From Acidobacteriota bacterium (lineage in GTDB: Bacteria > Acidobacteriota > Vicinamibacteria > Marinacidobacterales > Marinacidobacteraceae), in NCBI GenBank assembly GCA_022826195.1, contig JAJDVI010000094.1, forward strand, positions 1 through 64,000: a DNA stretch of 64,000 bases, in the 5' to 3' direction. The notes beneath the pieces were generated by a model. The model saw nothing but the letters and a program-made list of their open reading frames with translations, was not told where the DNA came from and made no database searches. Position numbers and translations under genes: made by a program. The first letter of the stretch is position 1. Each line of letters begins with the position of its first letter. This document shows, in pieces, positions 17,098-25,651 of the stretch.

Positions 17098-18225
17098 CTA
17101 GGCCAATCGGCCGACGAGCGTCCAGATCGGCAGGTACATGGCGACCACGATGGCGCCGACCACCAGGCCCAGGACGAGGATCAAGAGCGGCTCGAGAAGC
17201 GGCAGGATGGTCGCGGTCGTTCGCCGCACCTCCTCCTCGTAGAACTCGGCGACCTTCTCGAGCGAGACGTCGAGCTCGCCGGTCCGCTCCCCCACCCCGA
17301 CCATCTGCACCACCATCGGCGGGAAGAGTCCCGTCGCCCGCAGCGGGCCGGCGAGCGACGAGCCTGCCTCCACCCGCGGGCGAACCTGCGCCATGACCGC
17401 TTCGAGGTGCCGGTTCCCCACCACGCGGCGGGCGATCTCGAGCCCTTCCAGTACCGAGACGCCGGCTTCGGTGAGGACGGAGAGCGTCCGGCAGAAGCGG
17501 GAGATGCCGGCCTTCCGCCACAGGCCGCCGAAGATCGGAATCCGGAGCACGAGGCGGTCGCACAGGGCGCCGCCGGCCTCCGTTGTCCGGAAGTGTGCGA
17601 TCCCCGCGGCGCACCCGCCGAGTACGACCGACCCGACCAGCGCCCATCCTCCGAACGACCGGGAGACATCCACCACGATCCGCGTCAGGAGGGGCAGCTC
17701 GGCATCGAGTCCTTCGTAGAGTTCGCTGAATATCGGAACGACCCGCCACAGGATCACCGAAACCACCAGCACCCCGATGGCGGCAACCACCAGCGGATAG
17801 GCGAACGCTCCGCGCACCCGCTCGGTCACCGCCGCCGACTTCTCGAGTTCGGTGGCGAGGCGCAGCAGGCTCTGGTCGAGCCGCCCGCCGGTCTCGCCGA
17901 TCGTCGTCATGGCCACCGCCAGCCGGCCGAAGGTCCGTGGATGACGGCTCATCGCCGCCGCCAGCGAACTGCCGGACTCGACGTCCCGGGCAACCCGTTC
18001 CAGGGTTGTTCGCAGCCGCGGACCGTCTTCCTGGTGGCAGAGCACCGCGAGGCTCTCGGCAAGCGGCAACCCCGCACCCACCATGACTCCCAGTTGGCGC
18101 ACCAGGAGGGCGACCTTGCGCCGGCTGACGGGACGCACGAGGAACCTGGGGAACCGGCGTCGGCTCCCCCCGGCCTCCTGCCGGCCGGGCCGTTCCGGTC
18201 CCAAACGCCCGTTCCTCGCCCCCAT
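17098..18225 (-). CDS. pilC: Type IV pilus inner-membrane platform protein PilC
   Basis: 375 residues with the two T2SF (GspF) domains, each starting with a helical bundle: RQLGVMVGAGLPLAESLAVL and CRTLSVLTEAGVSVLEGLEI. Three hydrophobic segments follow the usual layout (VVAAIGVLVVSVILWRVV; ALVGSVVLGGCAAGIA; ILVLGLVVGAIVVAMYLPIW at the C-terminus). PilC links the PilB/PilT motors to the assembling pilus. pilT lies 14 bases upstream on the same strand. Confidence 0.95.
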   Translation of the reverse strand: MGARNGRLGPERPGRQEAGGSRRRFPRFLVRPVSRRKVALLVRQLGVMVGAGLPLAESLAVLCHQEDGPRLRTTLERVARDVESGSSLAAAMSRHPRTFGRLAVAMTTIGETGGRLDQSLLRLATELEKSAAVTERVRGAFAYPLVVAAIGVLVVSVILWRVVPIFSELYEGLDAELPLLTRIVVDVSRSFGGWALVGSVVLGGCAAGIAHFRTTEAGGALCDRLVLRIPIFGGLWRKAGISRFCRTLSVLTEAGVSVLEGLEIARRVVGNRHLEAVMAQVRPRVEAGSSLAGPLRATGLFPPMVVQMVGVGERTGELDVSLEKVAEFYEEEVRRTTATILPLLEPLLILVLGLVVGAIVVAMYLPIWTLVGRLA

Positions 18226-18239
18226 TGCCGATTCGGGAG

Positions 18240-19367
18240 TCAGGCACGGCCGTTCGTGGCCGATCCGAGAACCGCTCCCAGCGCTGCCGGTTCATTGGAC
18301 GCCGCGAGCGCGTCGCTCCGGGTAATGACTCCCCGCCGGCACAGCGATGCCAGCGCTTCGTTGAGCGACACGGAGGCGCCCCGGCCCGCCCCGGCGTCGA
18401 GGACGGCGAAGAGCTGGTGCAGTTTGTCTTCGCGGATCAGGTTCCGCGCCGCCGGTGTGGGAGCGAGTTGCTCCACGGCCACGACCCGCCCCCTCCCGTC
18501 GGCGCGTGGCACCAACCGCTGGCAGTAGATCGCCTCCAGGGACACCGAAAGCCGGATTCTGGCTTGACGATGCTGAGGGGCCGGGAACATCTCGACGATG
18601 CGGGTCAGCGCGTGAAGCGCCGAGCGGGCGTGGATGGTGGCCAGCGCGAGGTGTCCGGTCTCGCTGACCCGGAGCGCCGCGTCGACGGTGTCCCGGTCCC
18701 GGATCTCGCCGATCATCACGACGTCCGGATCGGAACGCAGCACCGAACGAAGGGCGTCGTGAAACGAAGCTGTGTCGCTGCCGACCTGGCGCTGGGTGAC
18801 GAGGGCGCGCCGGTTCCGGTGGATGACCTCCACCGGATCCTCGATGGTGACGATGTGCACCGCGCGGGTGCGGTTGATCCGGCCCACGATCGCCGCCATC
18901 GTGGTGGACTTGCCCGAGCCCACCGGACCGGCGGTGAGGACGAGTCCGGACGCGAGTCCGGCCAGGGGCGCCGCACTCGCCGGGAGACCCAGCGCATCGA
19001 GCGACGGCACCTCGCCGGGTACCACGCGGTAGACCGCCGCGAGTCCGCCGCGGCAGCGGAAGACGCTGGCGCGAAACCGGGCGACCCCCGTCAGGGTGAA
19101 CGAGAAGTCGGCCTCCCCGCCCTGCTCGAGCACTGCCCGCCGGCGATCCGGCATCCCGGCGGACACCATCGACTCCACCGTCTCGGGGGACAGCGCTTCG
19201 CCTTCCGCCTGGAGGAGCCGGCCGTCGATGCGCAGCCCGGGCGCGGCGCCGGGCCGCAGGTGCAGGTCGCTCCCCCCGCGGCGAACCATGTCTCTCAGCA
19301 GCCGCGCGAGTTCCTCCCGCGGGTCGGGCGGGGCGGCGGGCGGCGGTGCGGGCGGTCCCTCGGGCAT
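18240..19367 (-). CDS. pilT: Twitching motility ATPase PilT
   Basis: I start at the ATG at 19367 (375 residues), because the longer open frame has no family similarity before PPDPREELARLLRDMVRRGG. Motifs: SDLHLRPGA (N-terminal domain), Walker A GPVGSGKSTT, Asp box IVTIEDPVEVIH, Walker B DPDVVMIGEIRD, His box HLALATIHARSA, and near the end AARNLIREDKLHQL, close to the AIRNLIRE motif needed for retraction by PilT. It is a hexameric motor that depolymerises the pilus. No PilB gene is in the window. Confidence 0.93.
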   Translation of the reverse strand: MPEGPPAPPPAAPPDPREELARLLRDMVRRGGSDLHLRPGAAPGLRIDGRLLQAEGEALSPETVESMVSAGMPDRRRAVLEQGGEADFSFTLTGVARFRASVFRCRGGLAAVYRVVPGEVPSLDALGLPASAAPLAGLASGLVLTAGPVGSGKSTTMAAIVGRINRTRAVHIVTIEDPVEVIHRNRRALVTQRQVGSDTASFHDALRSVLRSDPDVVMIGEIRDRDTVDAALRVSETGHLALATIHARSALHALTRIVEMFPAPQHRQARIRLSVSLEAIYCQRLVPRADGRGRVVAVEQLAPTPAARNLIREDKLHQLFAVLDAGAGRGASVSLNEALASLCRRGVITRSDALAASNEPAALGAVLGSATNGRA

Positions 19368-19879
19368 ATCAGGAGGGTCAGACGAGATTCCCGCCCAATT
19401 CCGGTCAAAGTTGCTCGGGAGCAAAAAAAGGGAGGCCGGCGGCCCGGAGGTTGCTTCCGGGAGCGGGAAATCGAGGCGGCCCGCGAGCGCCGCGGCGGAT
19501 CGCACACAACGCACGGGTGGGCGTCGAAGCGGGACCCGAACGGCTTCCCTGCTCGGGAGGAGATCCACCCCCCAACGAGCGGACAGTGGCCTTGGAACCG
19601 GGGATTCCATCGTTCATGGTTCGGGTAACGGACGGGGTGTGTCGTCACTGCTTGTCCGTGACAGATTGCCCGTGTTCGGACCGGAAAGTGACCATGTCCG
19701 AGATAGATCGATAACGCCATCAACCTCGCAGCGACCCTTTGTTTCACAAGCGGTCCGGGCTTCCCTGAGGCGCCGCCGAGGTGCCGGCGGACGAGGCCGC
19801 CTGATCATGCGCTCGCCGTCTTCGACGATAATTCGCACCGGGCTCTTGCCCGAACTCCCTCAGGAGGCCACGCACGGTC
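19368..19879. other. Gene-free spacer between pilT and the RiPP cluster
   Basis: About 510 bases between divergent genes. None of the open frames resembles a protein. A short palindrome, TTGCTCGGGAGCAA, lies around 19411-19424 upstream of pilT and could be an operator. AGGAGG at 19862-19867 is the likely ribosome site of the next gene, spaced rather far (12 bases) from its GTG. No transposase remnant, tRNA or attachment site was seen at this edge of the cluster. Confidence 0.5.
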
Positions 19880-20431
19880 GTGTTCGACAATCCATTTGGC
19901 TCTTTCCACAACACCGTTGCCGAATCGAAGGCGGAACGTGAGCAACTCGACCGGTTGCTGACGGTCTCCACGCCGCGGGAGCGGCTGCTGGTAGGCGCCA
20001 TCGCGCTGCTGCTGGCCGTCCTCACCGCCTGGTTCCTGCTCGGCGACGTGGGCCGCAGCCTTGCGGTGGACGGCGTATTGCTGGAGCCCGGCCGGAACCT
20101 GCCCGCGGGCCGCCGCTCGGTGCAGGCGCTCGTCCGGCTCGACCCCGGCGTGGCGCCGCACATCAAGGCCGGGATGGCGGCGGCGGTCGAGTTGCACCTC
20201 GCGGACGGGGAGGCCGAGACCCTCGACGGAGAACTCTCGACGATTTCCGCCGTGCCCCTGTCCGAAGGCCTCGCGGCGCTGCAGAGCGTGTCGCCGCTGT
20301 CCGTGTACCGCGTCGAAATCGCGCTCGACGAGAGCCTGGCGCTCGCTCCCCGAGCGGGTGGGGAATGCCGGATCTTCATCGAGCTCGGCAGGCAGTCCCC
20401 CATCTCGATCCTGCGGTTGGGGCGTTCCTAG
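19880..20431 (+). CDS. HlyD-like adaptor of NHLP-type peptide export system
   Basis: 183 residues from a GTG start. The cytoplasmic N-terminus is followed by one membrane helix (ERLLVGAIALLLAVLTAWFLL, about residues 34-55) and a short beta-rich periplasmic part, DGVLLEPGRNLPAGR to IFIELGRQSPISILRLG, matching the barrel ends of HlyD-type membrane-fusion proteins. It is shorter than usual, with little room for the long coiled coil. Directly followed (1 base) by the peptidase-ABC gene and then a second ABC gene, the three-gene layout of NHLM-type bacteriocin export systems. It probably links the transporter to the outer envelope. Confidence 0.75.
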   Translation: MFDNPFGSFHNTVAESKAEREQLDRLLTVSTPRERLLVGAIALLLAVLTAWFLLGDVGRSLAVDGVLLEPGRNLPAGRRSVQALVRLDPGVAPHIKAGMAAAVELHLADGEAETLDGELSTISAVPLSEGLAALQSVSPLSVYRVEIALDESLALAPRAGGECRIFIELGRQSPISILRLGRS

Positions 20432-20432
20432 G

Positions 20433-22643
20433 ATGCCGTCCCCCGCTTCGGGGAAGGCTGGCGCCAGGACCGCGCCGGATTCCCCGAAGCAACGCGTAAC
20501 GACTCCGATCTTCCTGCAGATGCATGCGTCGGAGTGCGGCGCCGCCTGCCTCGGGAGCGTGCTGGCCTTCTTCGGGCGCTGGGTGCCGCTCACCGAGCTC
20601 CGCGAACGATGCGAGGTGAGTCGCGACGGCAGCAGCGCCGCCAGCATCGCGCGCGCGGCCCGCCACTACGGCCTCGAATGCAACGGACTCAGCCTCCGCG
20701 CCGACCAGTTGCGGATGCTGCCGCTGCCCTTGATCCTCTTCTGGCAGTTCAGCCACTTCGTGGTGCTCGAAGGGTTCGACGGCCGCAATTTCTACCTGAA
20801 CGACCCGGCTACCGGGCGGCGCCGGCTTTCGGCCGAAGAGTTCAGCAAGGGGTTCAGCGGGATTGCGCTCCGCTTCAAGCGCGGCGCGGACTTCAGTCCC
20901 GGCGGCGAGCGGCCCAGCCTGTTCGCGCAGTTGCGTACCGTGCTCACCGGCTCGTGGAGCGTGCTCACCGGGGTGCTCGCCTGCGCGTTCATGCTGGCGT
21001 TGCTGCCGCTCATCGTCCCCGTGTCGCTCGGCGTTTTCGTGGACGAGGTGCTGGCAAGGCACGGCCGCTGGGGCGGACTCGTGGCGGCCCTGCTGGGCGG
21101 CGGGATCCTGGTGTACGTCCTCTCCTTGCTGAAGCACCGCTTCCTGAAGCGGCTGGCGGTGCGGATTTCGGTGACCGGCTACGATCGGGGCCTGTCGCGG
21201 CTCCTGCGATTGCCGGTGGCGTTCTTCGAACACCGGCTGGTCGGCGATCTGACGGATCGGGTCTCGTCCATCGATCGCATCGCGAAGAATCTGACGGAGG
21301 AGTTCCTGGTGCTCCTCATCGACATGGCGATGAGCGCGGTGCTCGTCGTCGCCATGCTGGCCTACGACGTTCGGCTCACGCTGGTGGTGCTGCTGCTCGC
21401 CGTGCTGCACGGCCTGCTGGCTCACTTCCTGGGTGCGGTGCGGGCGGTTCGCAGCCAGGCGATGCGCCGTGAACAGGGGTTGCTGATCGGCGTCGGCATG
21501 CAGATGCTGAGTCACGCGGACAACCTGCGCATGACCGGCGCGGATGACCGGTTCTTTGCGCGCTGGAGCGGCCAACAGGCGCGCGAACTGCATGCCCGCC
21601 AGCTCTACTCCGAACTGGGCGCCGTCAGCTCCGCGCTGCCGGGCCTGATCGCCGCCCTCCGCGCCGCCGCGATTCTGGGAATCGGGGGAAGTCTGGTGAT
21701 CGCCGGCGAGCTGACGCTCGGGTCACTGGTCGCGTTCTACATCCTGGCCGAGATGTTCCTGGCGCCCATCGGGCGTTTCCTGGAGTTCGCCGACAAGCGC
21801 CAGGCGCTGGAAACCGATCTGCAGCGTCTGGAGGATGTCTCCCGGACCGAGGAAGACTCCGTCTTCAGGCGCCGCAGCCCCGCCTCGGAGTCCATCCGCA
21901 CGTTGGGCGGCCGTCTGCAGCTCACCGGCCGGCTCGAGTTGCGGAACGTCACCTTCGGCTACAACCGGAGCCGGCGGCCGCTGATCGAGGACTTCAGCCT
22001 CACCGTCGAACCGGGGCAGCGCGTGGCCGTGGTCGGCCCCAGCGGTTCGGGCAAGTCCACGCTGGCGCGTCTGGTCTCGGGGATCTGTGAACCCTGGTCC
22101 GGGGACATCCTGTTCGATGGCCACCGGCGGGACGAGGTTCCCGAGGAGGTGTTGCGGCGGTCCATTTCCATGGTGGATCAGGAGGCCGTGCTCTTTTCCG
22201 CGACGCTGCGCGACAACATCACGCTCTGGAACCCGGCGGTCCCGGATGAAGTCATCGGCGCCGCGACCCGGGACGCGTGCATCCATGACGAAATCCTGCT
22301 CCGGCCGCGCGGATACGCGACCCTGGTCGAGGAGGGCGGGGTGAACTTCAGCGGCGGCCAGCGCCAGCGGCTGGAAATCGCCCGCGCCCTGGTGGGCAAC
22401 CCGACGGTGCTCGTCCTCGATGAGGCGACCAGCGCCCTCGACGCCGCGACCGAGGAAGCGGTCGATGACGCCCTGCGGCGCCGCGGCGTCACCTGCCTGA
22501 TCGTGGCGCACCGGCTGAGCACGGTGCGCGATTGCGACGAGATCGTCGTGCTCGACCAGGGCGCGGAAGTGCAGCGCGGCGCGCACGACGACCTGATCGC
22601 GGACCGGGACGGCATGTACTACAAGCTCGTCAAGTCAGGCTGA
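20433..22643 (+). CDS. C39 peptidase-containing ABC transporter (PCAT) for NHLP-leader peptides
   Basis: The ATG at 20433 is chosen because it follows the adaptor's stop by one base (736 residues). Residues 1-140 form a C39 peptidase: catalytic Cys35 in QMHASECGAACLGS, His108 in FSHFVVLEGF and Asp124 in LNDPATG are all present. A six-helix exporter domain follows, then an ATPase: Walker A GPSGSGKST near residue 535, signature SGGQRQR, Walker B VLVLDEATSALD and switch AHRLST. Such transporters cut leader peptides after a GG, GA or AG motif and export the core. The precursor at 30608-30859 carries such a site. Confidence 0.93.
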   Translation: MPSPASGKAGARTAPDSPKQRVTTPIFLQMHASECGAACLGSVLAFFGRWVPLTELRERCEVSRDGSSAASIARAARHYGLECNGLSLRADQLRMLPLPLILFWQFSHFVVLEGFDGRNFYLNDPATGRRRLSAEEFSKGFSGIALRFKRGADFSPGGERPSLFAQLRTVLTGSWSVLTGVLACAFMLALLPLIVPVSLGVFVDEVLARHGRWGGLVAALLGGGILVYVLSLLKHRFLKRLAVRISVTGYDRGLSRLLRLPVAFFEHRLVGDLTDRVSSIDRIAKNLTEEFLVLLIDMAMSAVLVVAMLAYDVRLTLVVLLLAVLHGLLAHFLGAVRAVRSQAMRREQGLLIGVGMQMLSHADNLRMTGADDRFFARWSGQQARELHARQLYSELGAVSSALPGLIAALRAAAILGIGGSLVIAGELTLGSLVAFYILAEMFLAPIGRFLEFADKRQALETDLQRLEDVSRTEEDSVFRRRSPASESIRTLGGRLQLTGRLELRNVTFGYNRSRRPLIEDFSLTVEPGQRVAVVGPSGSGKSTLARLVSGICEPWSGDILFDGHRRDEVPEEVLRRSISMVDQEAVLFSATLRDNITLWNPAVPDEVIGAATRDACIHDEILLRPRGYATLVEEGGVNFSGGQRQRLEIARALVGNPTVLVLDEATSALDAATEEAVDDALRRRGVTCLIVAHRLSTVRDCDEIVVLDQGAEVQRGAHDDLIADRDGMYYKLVKSG

Positions 22644-25585
22644 TGAAAGACACGCGGCCGGAAACCACGTCCATCGCGGCGCTCGCCGCCCGCGCGGGCA
22701 CGCCCGTCCCCTGCGCCGGCAACCTGCCGGTGAAGCTGGACGATCCGGACAGCGTCTGGTTCATCGATCGGGGCGCCGTCAACCTGTTCCTGGTCGAACT
22801 CGAGGGCGGCGTCGAGCGGGCGGCGCCGCAACACCTGCTGCGGCGCGAATCGGGATACCTGCTGCCGGCCGTCGTACCGGACGAGGGGGACGGTGACGAG
22901 GGAACCCGGCTCAGCGTCATCGCCAAGGGCTCGCCGGGCACGCTGCTGAAACGCCTGCCGGCGTCGCTGTTGTCGGAGGCCGATCCCGCGGAGCTGGCGG
23001 AACAGGCGGATACCTGGCTGAGCGCCGTTACGGACACGCTCTCGCGTTTCGCGAGCCGTCTCCCGCGGGCGACCGCGCTCGCCGAACCGGGTGTGACAAG
23101 GAACCTGACCCCCTGCACGCTGTCGGTGCGCCGCTCGGTGGTCTGGGTGTCCCAGCCCCCGCCGGGCGCCAGCCTGTACATGGGTATCGTCGATCCGGCG
23201 GAGCTCGCGGAGAGCCGCGGCCGGCCCGCTGCTCCGATACCGCTGACCCGGACGAGCTGGCTGACCCTCTTCGGCGAGGCGACAGTGTCCGGCAAGTCGA
23301 CCAGGACTCTGGCGGAGGAGGGAGCGCTGCTGTCCGCGCTCACCTCCTTCCACGCGTCCGCTTTCGCTCTCGAACGCCACAATCGCCGGCTGGCGACCGT
23401 GGATGTCGCGAATCTCGAGCGCGCGCAGACTGCCAGCCGGCGCGCGGCGGAACAGGCCGCCCGGCAGCGACTCTTCAACCTCTATGACCTGCCGCTCGAC
23501 CGGGACGCCGGCGCCGGGGACGCGGCCCTCCCGGAGGCCCTGAAGATCATCGGACGCCGCGAGGGGATCCACTTCAAGGTCCCCGTCCGGTCGGGGCCGT
23601 CGGCCGACTCCCCGGTCAGTCTGGTGGACATCCTGGACGCGTCCGGGGTGCGCGCCCGGCGAGTGACGCTCAAGGTCGAGGACAACTGGTGGCGCCGCGA
23701 CAGCAACGCGATGCTGGCCTTCCGCGCCGAGGACGGCCAGCCGGTGGCGCTGCTGCCGGGAATGTTCGGGCGCTACCGGGAAGTCGACCCGGTCAGCAAG
23801 CGCCGCGTCCGGCTCGGCGCGGATCGCGCCGGCGCCCTTCGGGAGGAGGCCTGGATCTTCTATCGGCCGCTACCGTCCGAGGCGGTGAAGCCCGCGGACC
23901 TTCTCAGGGTCGCCCTCCGTGGATCGGCGCGAGACCTGGCGCGGCTCACGCTTGCCGGGCTGCCCGGCGGCCTGATCAAGCTGGTGCCCGCGCTCGCGCT
24001 CGGGTTCGTCGCGCATCACGTAGCGGCGGGGGGAGACGCCGGAGCGCTCTACGCCCTGGCCGCGACGGTGGCAGGGTTCGGCCTGCTCGGCGCCCTGCTG
24101 CACCTGTTCCAGAGCGCGGCGATGATGCGGCTTGAGGGACGCGGGGCTTCCCGGGTCGAAGCCGCCTTCTGGGACCGGCTCATGCGCCTCCCGCCGAGCG
24201 TTCTGCGCCGCCATCCATCCGGGGATGTGGCGATGTCCGGAATGACGTTCCAGAACCTTCGCGACGGCCTGCGGGGGGCCGTCGCGGACAGCCTGCTCTC
24301 GTGCATCTTCCTGCTTCCGGTGTTCGGCGTCATCTTCTTCTACGACGCCACTCTCGGGATGATCGCGCTCGGCTTCAGCCTGGCCGCGCTGCTGATCACC
24401 GTGATCCTGGGGCTCCGCCAGCTCGCGCCCTACGGGCGGATGATCCGCGCCACCCGCCGCGTCGCCGGCCGGTTGTTCCAGATCGTGGGCGGCATCGCCA
24501 AGCTTCGCGTGGAGAACGCGGAGGGGTCGGCATTCGCCACCTGGGCGCGGGACTATCGCCGGCAGAAACGCGCCGAACTCGAACTCGGCGCCCTCGAGGG
24601 ACACGCCCGCGCCCTCGGCGCCGCCCTCCCGCTGCTCGCCGGCGGCGTACTGCTGGTCGCCGTCATGGCGGTCGACCGAAATGTCCCGGCCGGGGACTTT
24701 CTCGTGGTGTACACCGTCTTCGTCACCTTTGCGTCTGCCGTTGCCCGGCTCGGCGAGTCGTTCGGGGTCATTGCGGCGACCCTGCCCGCGTTCCACCAGA
24801 TGCGTCCGCTGCTCGCGGCGGTCCCCGAGGCCGATGTCGAAGGCGAGCCGGTCGAGACCCTGGGCGGCGACCTGCTGTTCGACCGTATCTCCTTCCGCTA
24901 CGACCCCGACGGGCCGCTGATTCTCGATGACGTCACGATCCGCGCCCGTCCCGGCGAATTCGTCGCCATCGCCGGCGAGTCCGGCGCCGGCAAGAGCACG
25001 CTGTTCCGCCTCGCGCTCGGCATCGACCGGCCGGCCGCCGGCGCGGTGTACTACGACGGGCGTGATCTGCGGCGGCTGAATCTGAAACAGGTACGGCGGC
25101 GGATCGGCGCCGTGCCGCAATCCGTGCGCCTGCATCCCCTCGATCTGTGGGACAACCTGGTCAGCCACCACGATCAGGTGACGAGCGAGGAAGTGTGGAA
25201 GGCGGTCCGGACTGCCGAGGTCGAAGCGCAGATCAAAGGCATGCCCATGGGCCTGATGACCATGGTCGGCACGAGCGGCGCCGTCCTGTCGGGCGGTGAG
25301 AGCCAGCGCGTCACGATCGCCCGGTCGGTGATCGGCAGTCCCCGGATCATGCTCTTCGACGAAGCGACGAACTGGTTGGACAACGAGAGTCAAGCCATGG
25401 TCATGCGGAACCTCGCCGCCCTGACTTCCACCCGGCTCGTCATCGCTCACCGCCTCTCCACCCTGGAACAGGCCGACCGGATCTACGTCCTGCAGGCCGG
25501 CAAGGTCGTCCAGAGCGGCTCCTTCAGGGAACTCATGGCGGTCGAAGGAGTCTTCCGCGAACTGGTCAAACGGCAGATCGCCTGA
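22643..25585 (+). CDS. Second NHLP-system ABC transporter, ATP-binding/permease
   Basis: The ATG at 22643 overlaps the upstream TGA by one base (980 residues). The first 420 or so residues are not a peptidase; they hold a domain of unknown fold with cyclic-nucleotide-binding-like beta stretches (DDPDSVWFIDRGAVNLFLVE), typical of this NHLM subfamily. Then come an exporter membrane domain and an ATPase: Walker A GESGAGKST, signature LSGGESQR, Walker B IMLFDEATNWLDN and AHRLST. In place of the usual catalytic Glu-Ala-Thr-Ser there is EATNW. It probably works with the PCAT, perhaps as a heterodimer. Confidence 0.9.
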   Translation: MKDTRPETTSIAALAARAGTPVPCAGNLPVKLDDPDSVWFIDRGAVNLFLVELEGGVERAAPQHLLRRESGYLLPAVVPDEGDGDEGTRLSVIAKGSPGTLLKRLPASLLSEADPAELAEQADTWLSAVTDTLSRFASRLPRATALAEPGVTRNLTPCTLSVRRSVVWVSQPPPGASLYMGIVDPAELAESRGRPAAPIPLTRTSWLTLFGEATVSGKSTRTLAEEGALLSALTSFHASAFALERHNRRLATVDVANLERAQTASRRAAEQAARQRLFNLYDLPLDRDAGAGDAALPEALKIIGRREGIHFKVPVRSGPSADSPVSLVDILDASGVRARRVTLKVEDNWWRRDSNAMLAFRAEDGQPVALLPGMFGRYREVDPVSKRRVRLGADRAGALREEAWIFYRPLPSEAVKPADLLRVALRGSARDLARLTLAGLPGGLIKLVPALALGFVAHHVAAGGDAGALYALAATVAGFGLLGALLHLFQSAAMMRLEGRGASRVEAAFWDRLMRLPPSVLRRHPSGDVAMSGMTFQNLRDGLRGAVADSLLSCIFLLPVFGVIFFYDATLGMIALGFSLAALLITVILGLRQLAPYGRMIRATRRVAGRLFQIVGGIAKLRVENAEGSAFATWARDYRRQKRAELELGALEGHARALGAALPLLAGGVLLVAVMAVDRNVPAGDFLVVYTVFVTFASAVARLGESFGVIAATLPAFHQMRPLLAAVPEADVEGEPVETLGGDLLFDRISFRYDPDGPLILDDVTIRARPGEFVAIAGESGAGKSTLFRLALGIDRPAAGAVYYDGRDLRRLNLKQVRRRIGAVPQSVRLHPLDLWDNLVSHHDQVTSEEVWKAVRTAEVEAQIKGMPMGLMTMVGTSGAVLSGGESQRVTIARSVIGSPRIMLFDEATNWLDNESQAMVMRNLAALTSTRLVIAHRLSTLEQADRIYVLQAGKVVQSGSFRELMAVEGVFRELVKRQIA

Positions 25586-25651
25586 TCCCGCGATGCAGAC
25601 CGGGGGAAAGGGCGCACCGTCGAGGGCGGTCCACGCGCGCGTCCGGCAACC

